NCBI GenBank assembly: GCA_964579825.1
Contig: CAZOHT010000004.1
Location: forward strand, 1-64,000
Length of the DNA: 64,000 nucleotides
From: SPCO01 sp964579825
GTDB taxonomy: Bacteria; Chloroflexota; Limnocylindria; Limnocylindrales; CSP1-4
Direction: 5' to 3'
In this document: positions 26,254 to 33,757 of the stretch, piece after piece
Numbering within the stretch: the first letter of the stretch is position 1
How the letters are laid out: every line of letters begins with the position of its first letter
Position numbers and translations under genes: made by a program
The notes under the pieces: generated by a model
What the model saw: only the letters and a program-made list of their open reading frames with translations
What the model was told of the DNA's origin: nothing
Database searches by the model: none

Positions 26254-27023
26254 TCGTCGCCCGGGACCTGGCGCCGTCGCAGCTCGACTCCGTCCTGGGG
26301 CGGACGAGTCCCGTCCTGAAGCTCGCGATCGCGATCGTCTGGCTGCTTGGCCTCGCGACCACCGTCACCTTCGCGCCGCCGCTGATCCTGGTCGGCGTCG
26401 CGCTTGTCGCCGGCCTCACGCTCGGCGGCATCCCGCGACCGGATCTGGCGAGGGCGCTCGCCCCGTTGTGGCTCGCGGCGATCGGCCTGGCGACCTTCAA
26501 CACGCTCTTCGGGGCCGCCAACGGCGACCCGGCCAACGCCACGCTCGCCCAGATCGGTCCGTTCCGGATCACCGGCCCGGCGCTGGTGGCGGGCATCGGG
26601 CTCGGGTTGCGGGTCGCGGCGATCGGGGCGGTGGGGGCCGTCTTCGCGCTGACGACGGACTCGACCCGACTCGCGGACTCGCTCGTCCAGCAGGGCCACG
26701 TCCCGGAACGGTTCGCGTACGGGGCCCTCGCCGCCTACGGGGCCGTGCCACGGTTCGGCGAGGACCTGACCACGTTGCGACAGGCCCGACGGATCCGCGG
26801 CCTGCGAGGCGCCTGGCATCCGCGGCTGCTGATCGGCTTGCTGGTCCTGGCGATCCGCCACGGCGACCGGATGGCGATCGCGATGGACGCGCGCAGGTTC
26901 GGGTCCGGTCCGCGGTCGCGCTATCGCGAGGTGCGCTGGTCGCCGCTGGACCTCGCCGTCGGGCTCGGGGCCGCGCTGGCGCTTGTCGCGGCGCTGGTCG
27001 GAGGCGCTAGGCTGTCGCTCTGA
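26250..27023 (+). CDS. ykoC: ECF transporter transmembrane (T) component YkoC
   Basis: A 257-residue CbiQ/EcfT-family membrane protein with about five hydrophobic segments. The coupling-helix region includes ALAAYGAVPRFGEDLTTLRQARRIRG, with the conserved A-R-x coupling motifs contacting the ATPase, and a second motif AIAMDARRFG near the C terminus. It completes the YkoEDC importer. Start ATG overlaps the ykoD stop (ATGA). Confidence 0.92.
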   Translation: MIVARDLAPSQLDSVLGRTSPVLKLAIAIVWLLGLATTVTFAPPLILVGVALVAGLTLGGIPRPDLARALAPLWLAAIGLATFNTLFGAANGDPANATLAQIGPFRITGPALVAGIGLGLRVAAIGAVGAVFALTTDSTRLADSLVQQGHVPERFAYGALAAYGAVPRFGEDLTTLRQARRIRGLRGAWHPRLLIGLLVLAIRHGDRMAIAMDARRFGSGPRSRYREVRWSPLDLAVGLGAALALVAALVGGARLSL

Positions 27024-27054
27024 CGGCCCCGCACGAGCCAGGAGTGACCCGCCC

Positions 27055-28371
27055 GTGACCGACGCGCGCACGATCGTCTTCTTTCCCGAGGGCGCCTTCG
27101 GGCCCACCAACAACTGCGTCGGGATCGGCCAGGTGCTTCGAGCGCGCGGCCACCGGGTGGTGTTCATCGTCGAGGAGTCGTTCGCCGGGACGCTGGAGGC
27201 GAAGGGCTTCGAGGAACGGCTGATGCGGCTGGGGCCGCCGCCCGAGGTGCCCGAGGTCCCCGGCCAGTTCTGGATCGACTTCATCCGCGACACGTCGCCG
27301 GTCTTCCGAAAGCCGACGATCGAGCAGTTGGGCGAATTCATCGCACCGACCTGGCAGGCGCTCATCGACGGCTCGAAGTACGTCACGCCGCGGCTCCTGG
27401 AGATCATCGATGAGCTGGCGCCGGACGTCGTCGTCGAGGACAACGTGGTGGCGTTCCCGGCCCTGGCCGGGTCCGGCCGCCCGTGGGTCCGGATCGTGTC
27501 GTGCAACCCGGCCGAGATGAAGGACCCGGCGATCGCGCCCTTCTCGTCCGGCTACCCGGTCGCGGATCGAAGCGCCTGGCCGGACTTCCTCGAGGAGGTC
27601 GATCGGACGCACCGGGACATGTGGGACGACTTCGATGCCTTCGCGCGCGAGCACGGGGAGACCGGCCTGTCGTACGGGCCCCACGGCCCGGACTTCATCG
27701 CCGAGTCGCCGTGGCTGAACCTCTTCCTCTACCCCGCGGAGGCCGACTACGAGCGCGAGCGGGCCCTGGGGCCGACCTGGCACCGGCTGGACTCGTCGGT
27801 CCGAGCCGCCGAGACGACGTGGGAGTTGCCCGAGCACCTGCGGGCGCGCGATGGGTCCCTCATCTACCTGTCGTTGGGCAGCCTGGGTTCCGCCGACGTG
27901 GCCCTGATGCAACGGCTGGTGGACCTGCTGGCCACGACCGAGCATCGCGTCATCGTCTCGAAGGGGCCGCTGGCCGATCAGATCACGCTCCACGACAACC
28001 AGACCGGTGAAGGATTCCTGCCACAGCCGGCGATCCTGCCCCAGGCCGATCTCGTGATCACCCACGGCGGCAACAACACCGTCACCGAGTCGTTCCATCA
28101 CGGCAAGCCGATGATCGTGCTGCCGCTGTTCTGGGACCAGGTCGACAACGCCCAGCGCATCGACGAGACCGGGTTCGGCGTCCGGCTGCCCGCCTACGAC
28201 TTCCGCGACGAGGAACTGACGGACGCCATCGACGACCTGCTGGCGAACGAGACGCTGCGGTCGCGGCTGGCAGCGGTCTCGAAGCGGCTGAAGGCCAGCC
28301 CGGGCAACGTCCGTGCCGCGGACCTCATCGAGCGCGTCGCGCGGACCGGCGAACCGGTGGCTGGCGCCTGA
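27055..28371 (+). CDS. UDP-glycosyltransferase-like (GT1, MGT-type) protein
   Basis: A 438-residue GT-B enzyme. The N-terminal acceptor domain has GPTNNCVGIGQVLRARGHRVVF, and the C-terminal donor domain has SLGSLGSAD and the UGT signature THGGNNTVTESFHHGKPM, PLFWDQVDNAQ. It resembles macrolide/zeaxanthin/sterol glucosyltransferases of family GT1; the acceptor is unknown. GTG start, with AGGAG about 11 nt upstream. A TAGGCT at 27008-27013 inside the 3' end of ykoC may be its own promoter. Confidence 0.88.
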   Translation: MTDARTIVFFPEGAFGPTNNCVGIGQVLRARGHRVVFIVEESFAGTLEAKGFEERLMRLGPPPEVPEVPGQFWIDFIRDTSPVFRKPTIEQLGEFIAPTWQALIDGSKYVTPRLLEIIDELAPDVVVEDNVVAFPALAGSGRPWVRIVSCNPAEMKDPAIAPFSSGYPVADRSAWPDFLEEVDRTHRDMWDDFDAFAREHGETGLSYGPHGPDFIAESPWLNLFLYPAEADYERERALGPTWHRLDSSVRAAETTWELPEHLRARDGSLIYLSLGSLGSADVALMQRLVDLLATTEHRVIVSKGPLADQITLHDNQTGEGFLPQPAILPQADLVITHGGNNTVTESFHHGKPMIVLPLFWDQVDNAQRIDETGFGVRLPAYDFRDEELTDAIDDLLANETLRSRLAAVSKRLKASPGNVRAADLIERVARTGEPVAGA

Positions 28372-28377
28372 GGCCGC

Positions 28378-28851
28378 TCAGTCGGGCTGGACGCGCTCCA
28401 GGACGACGACCGGGATGATCCGGTCGGTCTTGGCCGGGTACTCGCCGATGCCGACATGGATCGCGACGTGCTGGTCCCACAGGCGCTGGCGTTCGGCGCC
28501 TTCGGCCGTGGACGCGCGAACCTTGATCGTCTCGAGGTCGACTTCGATCGTCGCGGTCGGGTCCGCCAGGAGGTTGCGGTACCACGCGGGGTTGTCGGGA
28601 GCGCCGCCCTTCGAGGCGGTCACGACGAACCGATCGCCATCGCGCGAGTAGGCGAGCGGGATCGTCCGCGGCTCGCCCGACTTGGCGCCCGTGGTCGTGA
28701 GCAGGAAGACGTCGCGTCCGACGAACCAGCCGGTCCTCGGGTGGCCGTACTCGCGGATCTCCGCCATCAAGATCCGGGTCATCTCCTGGTAGTCGGGCGC
28801 CGGGACGGGCTCGGGGACGCCTTTGACGGTCTCGGTCACGGTGTCGGTCAC
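28378..28851 (-). CDS. F420H2-dependent Ddn-like nitroreductase family deazaflavin oxidoreductase
   Basis: A 157-residue split-barrel protein of the Ddn/FDOR-A type. The F420-binding block LLTTTGAKSGEPRTIPLAY and the following ASKGGAPDNPAWYRNLLADP are diagnostic. Such enzymes use F420H2 to reduce quinones or nitro compounds. Its presence, with a luciferase-like F420 enzyme further on, implies that the organism makes coenzyme F420. GTG start 5 nt after AGGAG. Confidence 0.9.
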   Translation of the reverse strand: MTDTVTETVKGVPEPVPAPDYQEMTRILMAEIREYGHPRTGWFVGRDVFLLTTTGAKSGEPRTIPLAYSRDGDRFVVTASKGGAPDNPAWYRNLLADPTATIEVDLETIKVRASTAEGAERQRLWDQHVAIHVGIGEYPAKTDRIIPVVVLERVQPD

Positions 28852-28951
28852 AGGGGCTCCTAGGGGTCAGGTCGTTCATGTGGTGGTCGTTGACGAAGCA
28901 ACTAGCGTACACCCGCGCGACCCGGGGCGTCGGCGGGCGTAGAGTGCCGCG

Positions 28952-29374
28952 GTGATCGATCGCGACCGACCGTCGAGCCTGACCGCGCTGGCGATCCTGG
29001 CCGCGCTCGTCGGACTGATCCTCCTGGTCGTGTCGACGCTCGGCGTGATCGCGCTCATCGGTCTCGGCGCGGGCATGGGCGCACCGAACGGCATCGTCGG
29101 TCCGACCCAGGTCTGGGCGCTCATCAGCTTCTCGATCCTGTCGGTCGGCAGCGTGCTGTACCTGGTCTTCGCGGTCGGCACGTTCGCTTCGAGTCCGACG
29201 GCCTGGTGGGCGGGCATCCTCGGGGCCATCGCGAGCCTCATCTCGACGGTCGTCGTCGTCGCCATCGGGGGCGGCGGTGAGGTCGCCAGCCTGGTGGTCT
29301 CGGTGGGCTTCGCCGTCGCGATGCTGGTCGGACTGCTGCGAGCGGCGCCCATCCGGGCGTACTTCGGCCGCTGA
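28952..29374 (+). CDS. Small four-helix membrane protein, hypothetical
   Basis: A 140-residue integral membrane protein with four hydrophobic stretches (about 10-35, 52-78, 82-105, 110-130) and no polar catalytic motif. Function not recognised. Start GTG is 6 nt after TAGAGT and has no Shine-Dalgarno, so a leaderless transcript is likely. Divergent from the Ddn-like gene. Confidence 0.7.
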   Translation: MIDRDRPSSLTALAILAALVGLILLVVSTLGVIALIGLGAGMGAPNGIVGPTQVWALISFSILSVGSVLYLVFAVGTFASSPTAWWAGILGAIASLISTVVVVAIGGGGEVASLVVSVGFAVAMLVGLLRAAPIRAYFGR

Positions 29375-29497
29375 GCGGCGCCCCGCCCGTCCTATAGCGC
29401 GCCCACCCGCTCCGCGTGGCGGAACGAGGTAGCCGGGCTGGACTACGATGTCCGGACTTCAACCACGGACCCGTATCGTCCCCAGGAGGACCCTCCG

Positions 29498-30949
29498 TTG
29501 ACCGACACGCTCGAGGCAGTGAAGACCTACAAGCAGTTCATCGGCGGGGACTTCGTGGATGCCGCCGACGGGCGCACCGCGGACGTGATCAATCCGGCCA
29601 ATGACCAGGTCATCGCCAACGTCCCGGCGAGTGCGCAGGAAGACGTCAACCGCGCCGTCGACGCCGCCGCGAAGGCGTTCGAGACCTGGAAGCAGACCAC
29701 CCCGCAGGACCGATCGCTGCTGCTCCTCAAGATCGCCGATGCGCTCGAGGCGAACGCCGATGCGCTCGGCCGGCTCGAGAGTGCCAATGCCGGCAAGCCG
29801 GTCGGGGCCGCGATCGACGAGATCGGCGTCTGTGCGGACCTGTTCCGCTTCTTCGCCGGCGCCTCGCGGGTCATGGACGGCCTAGCCGCCAACGAGTTCG
29901 TGGCCGGCCACACGTCGATCATCCGCCGCGACCCGATCGGGGTCGTCGCCTCGATCGCCCCGTGGAATTACCCGCTCTACATGGCCTCGTGGAAGCTCGG
30001 GCCCGCCCTGGCGACCGGCAACACGGTCGTGCTGAAGCCATCGGCCCGTACGCCGCTGAGTGCGCTCGCCTTCGCCGAGCTCCTGTCCGAGATCCTGCCC
30101 GCCGGGGTCGTCAACGTCCTGTCCGGCTCGGGGGCCGACATCGGCGATGCGCTGGTGACGCACCCGACCGTCCGGATGGTCTCGATCACCGGCGACACGG
30201 TCACCGGCAAGCGGATCGCGAAGCTGGCCTCCGACTCGGTCAAGCGGCTCCACCTGGAGTTGGGTGGCAAGGCGCCGGTCATCGTCTTCGACGATGCCGA
30301 CGTGGACCTGGCAGCCGAGACACTCCGGTTCGCCGGCTACTGGAACTCCGGCCAGGACTGCACGGCGGCGACCCGCGTGCTGGCCGGTCCCAAGGTGTAC
30401 GACCAGTTCGTGTCCGCCCTGTCGGAGCAGGTCAGCACCATCAAGTGGGGCGACCCGGCCGAGGGTGACGACATCGAGATGGGCTCGATGATCGCCCAGG
30501 CCCAGGCCGAGAAGGTCCAGGGTATGGTCGATCGCGCCCGCGCCGGCGCCGAGGTGGTGGTGGGTGGCGAGCGGCCGGATCGGGCCGGTTCGTACTACAC
30601 GCCGACGGTCATCGCCGGCCCGGACCAGAAGTCCGAGATCATCCAGGACGAGATCTTCGGCCCGGTCGTCACGGTCCAGCGCTTCAGCGACGAGGACCAG
30701 GCGGTCGCCTGGGCGAACGACACGCCCTTCGGGCTCGCGTCCTCGGTCTTCACGACCGACATCGGCAAGGCCATGCGGGTCGCGAAGGCGCTCGAATTCG
30801 GCCACGTCTGGATCAACGAGCACTTCACCCTGGCCTCGGAGACCCCGCACGGTGGCGTCAAGCAGTCCGGCTGGGGCAAGGACGGCTCGAAGTACGCGCT
30901 CGAGGACTACACGTTCGTCAAGCACGTGATGATCAACACCGGCAGCTGA
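29498..30949 (+). CDS. Aldehyde dehydrogenase (aminobutyraldehyde/betaine-aldehyde type)
   Basis: A 483-residue NAD(P)-dependent aldehyde dehydrogenase. It has VASIAPWNYPLYMASWKLGPALATGN, the catalytic Glu in LELGGKAP and the nucleophile Cys in NSGQDCTAATR, then EIFGPVV and a C-terminal GGVKQSGWGKDGS. It resembles gamma-aminobutyraldehyde and betaine-aldehyde dehydrogenases of polyamine/betaine metabolism; the exact substrate is uncertain. TTG start with AGGAGG 9 nt upstream; TACGAT at 29444-29449 is a candidate -10. The stop may overlap the next gene's start. Confidence 0.9.
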   Translation: MTDTLEAVKTYKQFIGGDFVDAADGRTADVINPANDQVIANVPASAQEDVNRAVDAAAKAFETWKQTTPQDRSLLLLKIADALEANADALGRLESANAGKPVGAAIDEIGVCADLFRFFAGASRVMDGLAANEFVAGHTSIIRRDPIGVVASIAPWNYPLYMASWKLGPALATGNTVVLKPSARTPLSALAFAELLSEILPAGVVNVLSGSGADIGDALVTHPTVRMVSITGDTVTGKRIAKLASDSVKRLHLELGGKAPVIVFDDADVDLAAETLRFAGYWNSGQDCTAATRVLAGPKVYDQFVSALSEQVSTIKWGDPAEGDDIEMGSMIAQAQAEKVQGMVDRARAGAEVVVGGERPDRAGSYYTPTVIAGPDQKSEIIQDEIFGPVVTVQRFSDEDQAVAWANDTPFGLASSVFTTDIGKAMRVAKALEFGHVWINEHFTLASETPHGGVKQSGWGKDGSKYALEDYTFVKHVMINTGS

Positions 30950-32376
30950 GCGCGCACGGGGAGGTCGCGGCCGAGCTCGCCCGGCTCGACCGCGACGACC
31001 TCACCGCCAGTCGCTGGTTCGGCGGCCGCGGCCGAACGATCACGACGATCGAACTCCAGGACGCGTTCATCCTGGACGAGTCGGTGCCGCATGTCCTGGC
31101 GATCGCCGGCGTGCGGCTGGACGACGGGTCGGAGCGGCGATACGCCTTCGCCTTGACCGGGCGTCCGGTGCGGGTCGCGTCGGCTGGCGATGGGGCGTGG
31201 GGCGGCCTGGTCGCCGCCATGGCCGAGGGCCGGACGATCCCGGCCCTGCGGCCCGACTCGGATCCCGGGGCCACGCCGACAGCGGCGCTGGTGTGCCGGC
31301 CGGCGAGCGCGATGGTCGGAGGCGCCTGGGCGCTGGGGGAGCGGCCGTTGGGGGCTGACCAGTCCAACACGTCGGTGGTCCTGGGCGAGGCCGTCCTGCT
31401 CAAGGCGTTCCGGCGGCTGCAGCCCGGGCTGAACCCGGAGCTGGAACTCGGCGCGTACCTGAGCGAGGAAGCCGGGTTCGCCGCGGTGGCGCCACTGGCC
31501 GGGTTCGCTGAGCTGGTCTCGTCGCGCCATGGGACGGAGACGGTCGCGGTCGCCCACGCCTTCATCCACGACGGCGCGGATGCCTACGAGTCGATCGCCG
31601 AGGCGCTGACGACCTGGATCCTGGCACCGGGCGAGGTGAGCGTCGAGTTCGCGACGGAGGTGGCGGCCGACCTTGGGACGCTGACCGCCGGGCTGCACGG
31701 GGCGTTGGCGGGCGCCCGCGGCGTGCCGGATCTGGAACCCCGGGACGCGTCTCGCGCGGAGCTGAAGGCGTGGTCCCGCACGGCCCGTCGGGGCCTGGCC
31801 GGCGCGACGGATGTCGTGACCGGCGAGGCGGCCACGGTCCTGCGCGATCTGTCGCCACGGATCGCCGAGGGCTTCGAGGCGTTCGAAGCGTCCGCGACGC
31901 TGCCGCTGTTGACGCGGATCCACGCCGACTACCACCTCGGCCAGGTGCTCATCTCGGACGACGGCTACCGGATCGTCGACTTCGAGGGCGACCCGCTCAG
32001 GACCATCGAGGAGCGACGGGCACTCGATTCGCCACTGCGGGACGTGGCGTCGATGCTGCGGTCGCTGGACCACGTGGGTCGCTCGGCGGGTCGACGAGCG
32101 GTGGCGCGGAACGGCGGGCGTGCGGAGTCACCGGGGCTGGACCTGCCGGCCTGGTTGCGCCGGTCGCGCGAGCGGTTTCTGGCCGCGTATCGGGCCGGGA
32201 TCCGCGAAGCCGGGGTGCCGATCGTGCTCGATCCGACCCTCCTGCGCGCCTTCGAGCTCGACAAGGAGTGCCGCGAGTTCATCTATGCCGCGACGTACCT
32301 GCCCTCGTGGCTGTGGGCGCCGACCGAGGGCCTCCGCGGACTCTTCGACGCGGAAGGACAGGGGCGATCCCGATGA
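30946..32376 (+). CDS. Maltokinase-like aminoglycoside-phosphotransferase-fold kinase, unusual start
   Basis: A kinase of the maltokinase (Mak/Pep2) type. The C-terminal lobe has HADYHLGQVL and DFEGDPLRTIEERRALDSPLRDVA (catalytic Asp and metal-binding block). Homology clearly begins before the first in-frame ATG/GTG/TTG (GTG at 31084): the in-frame codons from 30961 encode ARLDRDDLTASRWFGGRGR, matching the N-terminal cap (RWFxGKxR) of the family. The only plausible early start is CTG at 30946, overlapping the upstream TGA. About 476 residues. It would make maltose-1-phosphate for alpha-glucan synthesis. Confidence 0.82.
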   Translation: MSAHGEVAAELARLDRDDLTASRWFGGRGRTITTIELQDAFILDESVPHVLAIAGVRLDDGSERRYAFALTGRPVRVASAGDGAWGGLVAAMAEGRTIPALRPDSDPGATPTAALVCRPASAMVGGAWALGERPLGADQSNTSVVLGEAVLLKAFRRLQPGLNPELELGAYLSEEAGFAAVAPLAGFAELVSSRHGTETVAVAHAFIHDGADAYESIAEALTTWILAPGEVSVEFATEVAADLGTLTAGLHGALAGARGVPDLEPRDASRAELKAWSRTARRGLAGATDVVTGEAATVLRDLSPRIAEGFEAFEASATLPLLTRIHADYHLGQVLISDDGYRIVDFEGDPLRTIEERRALDSPLRDVASMLRSLDHVGRSAGRRAVARNGGRAESPGLDLPAWLRRSRERFLAAYRAGIREAGVPIVLDPTLLRAFELDKECREFIYAATYLPSWLWAPTEGLRGLFDAEGQGRSR

Positions 32377-33293
32377 CCGTCGATCGGGCGGTCGCCTTCG
32401 AGGCCGACATCGCGGCCTCACCCGCTGCGTTGGCCCGATGCCTGGACGCGTGGCGACCGATCCAGCTCGGCGGGCGGTCGCGGTTCGCCTTCACGGGTCT
32501 CGGCAGCTCCCGCTACGCGGCCCTCATCGTCGCCTCGGCCCTGCGAGCCGGTGGGACGGCGGCGTGGGCCGAGTACGCGTCGACCTCGACGCCGACCGCC
32601 CCCGCGGAGGACCTGGTCCTGGTCGCGATCTCGGCCTCCGGGCGCACGCCGGAGGTCGTCGCCGCCGCTGCCGCCCATCGCGGGACCAGCCTGGTCGTGG
32701 CGGTCACGAACGCCCCGAATTCGCCCTTGACGGACCAGGCCGACATCACGATCGCTCTCGAGGCCGGGGACGAGGTGTCCGGCCTCGCCTGTCGGACGTT
32801 CCGGGCGACCCTCGCCGCGCTGGCGCTGTTGACGGATCTCGCCGATGTGGCGGGCCTCCGCCCGGCCGTGGACGACCTTGCGCTTCGGCTCGGCGCGGCG
32901 AGTCTGTGGCGTGCGCGATTCGTCGACGCGCTCGACGGCGCGCCATCGATCGACGTCCTCGCGGACGCATCGATGGTTGGGCTGGCCGAGCAGGCGGCTC
33001 TGATGCTCCGTGAGGCGCCACGTCTGCCGGCCACCGCCTACGACACCAGCGATTGGCTGCACACCGGGGTCTACCTCGCGCTGCCCGGCCACCGTGTCGT
33101 GCTGTATCCGGGAACCCGAGTCGATGGCGAGGTGGTCGCCACCGTCCAGCGACGCGGAGGCGAGGCGCTGATGGTGGATCCGCCGTTGCCCGGGACCGCC
33201 GGCTCCCTGATCGGTCGGGCGATCGCGGACTCGGTCGTCGCCGAACTCATCGCGGCCGCGCTCTGGGATCGGGCTGACGCGCCGGAGCGATGA
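32373..33293 (+). CDS. SIS-domain (sugar isomerase-like) protein
   Basis: A 306-residue protein with two SIS modules like the isomerase half of glucosamine-fructose-6-phosphate synthase. The first has FTGLGSSRYAA and AISASGRTPEV, and the second spans about 165-290. The N-terminal glutaminase domain of GlmS is absent, so an AgaS/FrlB-like deaminase/isomerase or a sugar-phosphate sensor role is possible. The ATG overlaps the kinase stop (ATGA), linking it to sugar-phosphate metabolism. Specificity unknown. Confidence 0.82.
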   Translation: MTVDRAVAFEADIAASPAALARCLDAWRPIQLGGRSRFAFTGLGSSRYAALIVASALRAGGTAAWAEYASTSTPTAPAEDLVLVAISASGRTPEVVAAAAAHRGTSLVVAVTNAPNSPLTDQADITIALEAGDEVSGLACRTFRATLAALALLTDLADVAGLRPAVDDLALRLGAASLWRARFVDALDGAPSIDVLADASMVGLAEQAALMLREAPRLPATAYDTSDWLHTGVYLALPGHRVVLYPGTRVDGEVVATVQRRGGEALMVDPPLPGTAGSLIGRAIADSVVAELIAAALWDRADAPER

Positions 33294-33310
33294 CGTGAGC
33301 GACCGGTGCG

Positions 33311-33358
33311 TACTCTAGGGCCCGGCAGTCCGCGCGGGTGCTGCCGAACGTCGGAGGG
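33311..33358 (+). promoter_or_regulatory. Candidate promoter and RBS of the ubiquitin-like/DUF4132 operon
   Basis: TACTCT at 33311-33316 would start transcription near 33323. GGAGGG (33353-33358) is 6 nt before the ATG at 33365. The pair of genes therefore appears to be its own transcription unit. Confidence 0.5.
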
Positions 33359-33364
33359 CTAGGT

Positions 33365-33757
33365 ATGCATACGCTGACCATCGAGGATCGGACCGCGACC
33401 GGCAAGCCGGTCGGCTCGATCACCCTGCCGGATCTGCCGGACTCGATCACGTTGCGTGAACTGATCCGGACGCGCGTCCGGGAAGAGGTCGCCCGGTACA
33501 ACCTGCGCCCGGTTTCGATCTTCAACGGACTGGTCCAGCCGGAAGGAGCGGATCAGACCAGCAACGGGTTCCACATGCCGCGACCCAGACCGATCGACTG
33601 GCAGCGACAGGCTGACATCGCGATCGACCGATTCGAGCGCAATGGGTTCTTCGTCCTGGTCGGAGGCCGGCAGGTCGTCGATCTGGATACCCGTCTGGAC
33701 CTGACGGGCACCCTCGATGTCGGCTTCATCAAGCTGACCCCGCTTGTCGGTGGCTGA
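33365..33757 (+). CDS. Ubiquitin-like beta-grasp protein ending in Gly-Gly
   Basis: A 130-residue protein with no annotation I can recall. It begins with a predicted beta-hairpin (HTLTIEDR ... SITLPD) and a long helix (about 28-46). After an insertion (about 50-94), the last 35 residues (96-130) align without a gap to ubiquitin 42-76: G101/Q103 at Gly47/Gln49, D106 at Asp52, T109 at Thr55, D112 at Asp58, L127 at Leu73 and the terminal G129-G130 at Gly75-Gly76. That is 8 identities, with hydrophobic residues at most core strand positions. It overlaps the DUF4132 gene. Conjugation or activation is inference. Confidence 0.7.
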   Translation: MHTLTIEDRTATGKPVGSITLPDLPDSITLRELIRTRVREEVARYNLRPVSIFNGLVQPEGADQTSNGFHMPRPRPIDWQRQADIAIDRFERNGFFVLVGGRQVVDLDTRLDLTGTLDVGFIKLTPLVGG

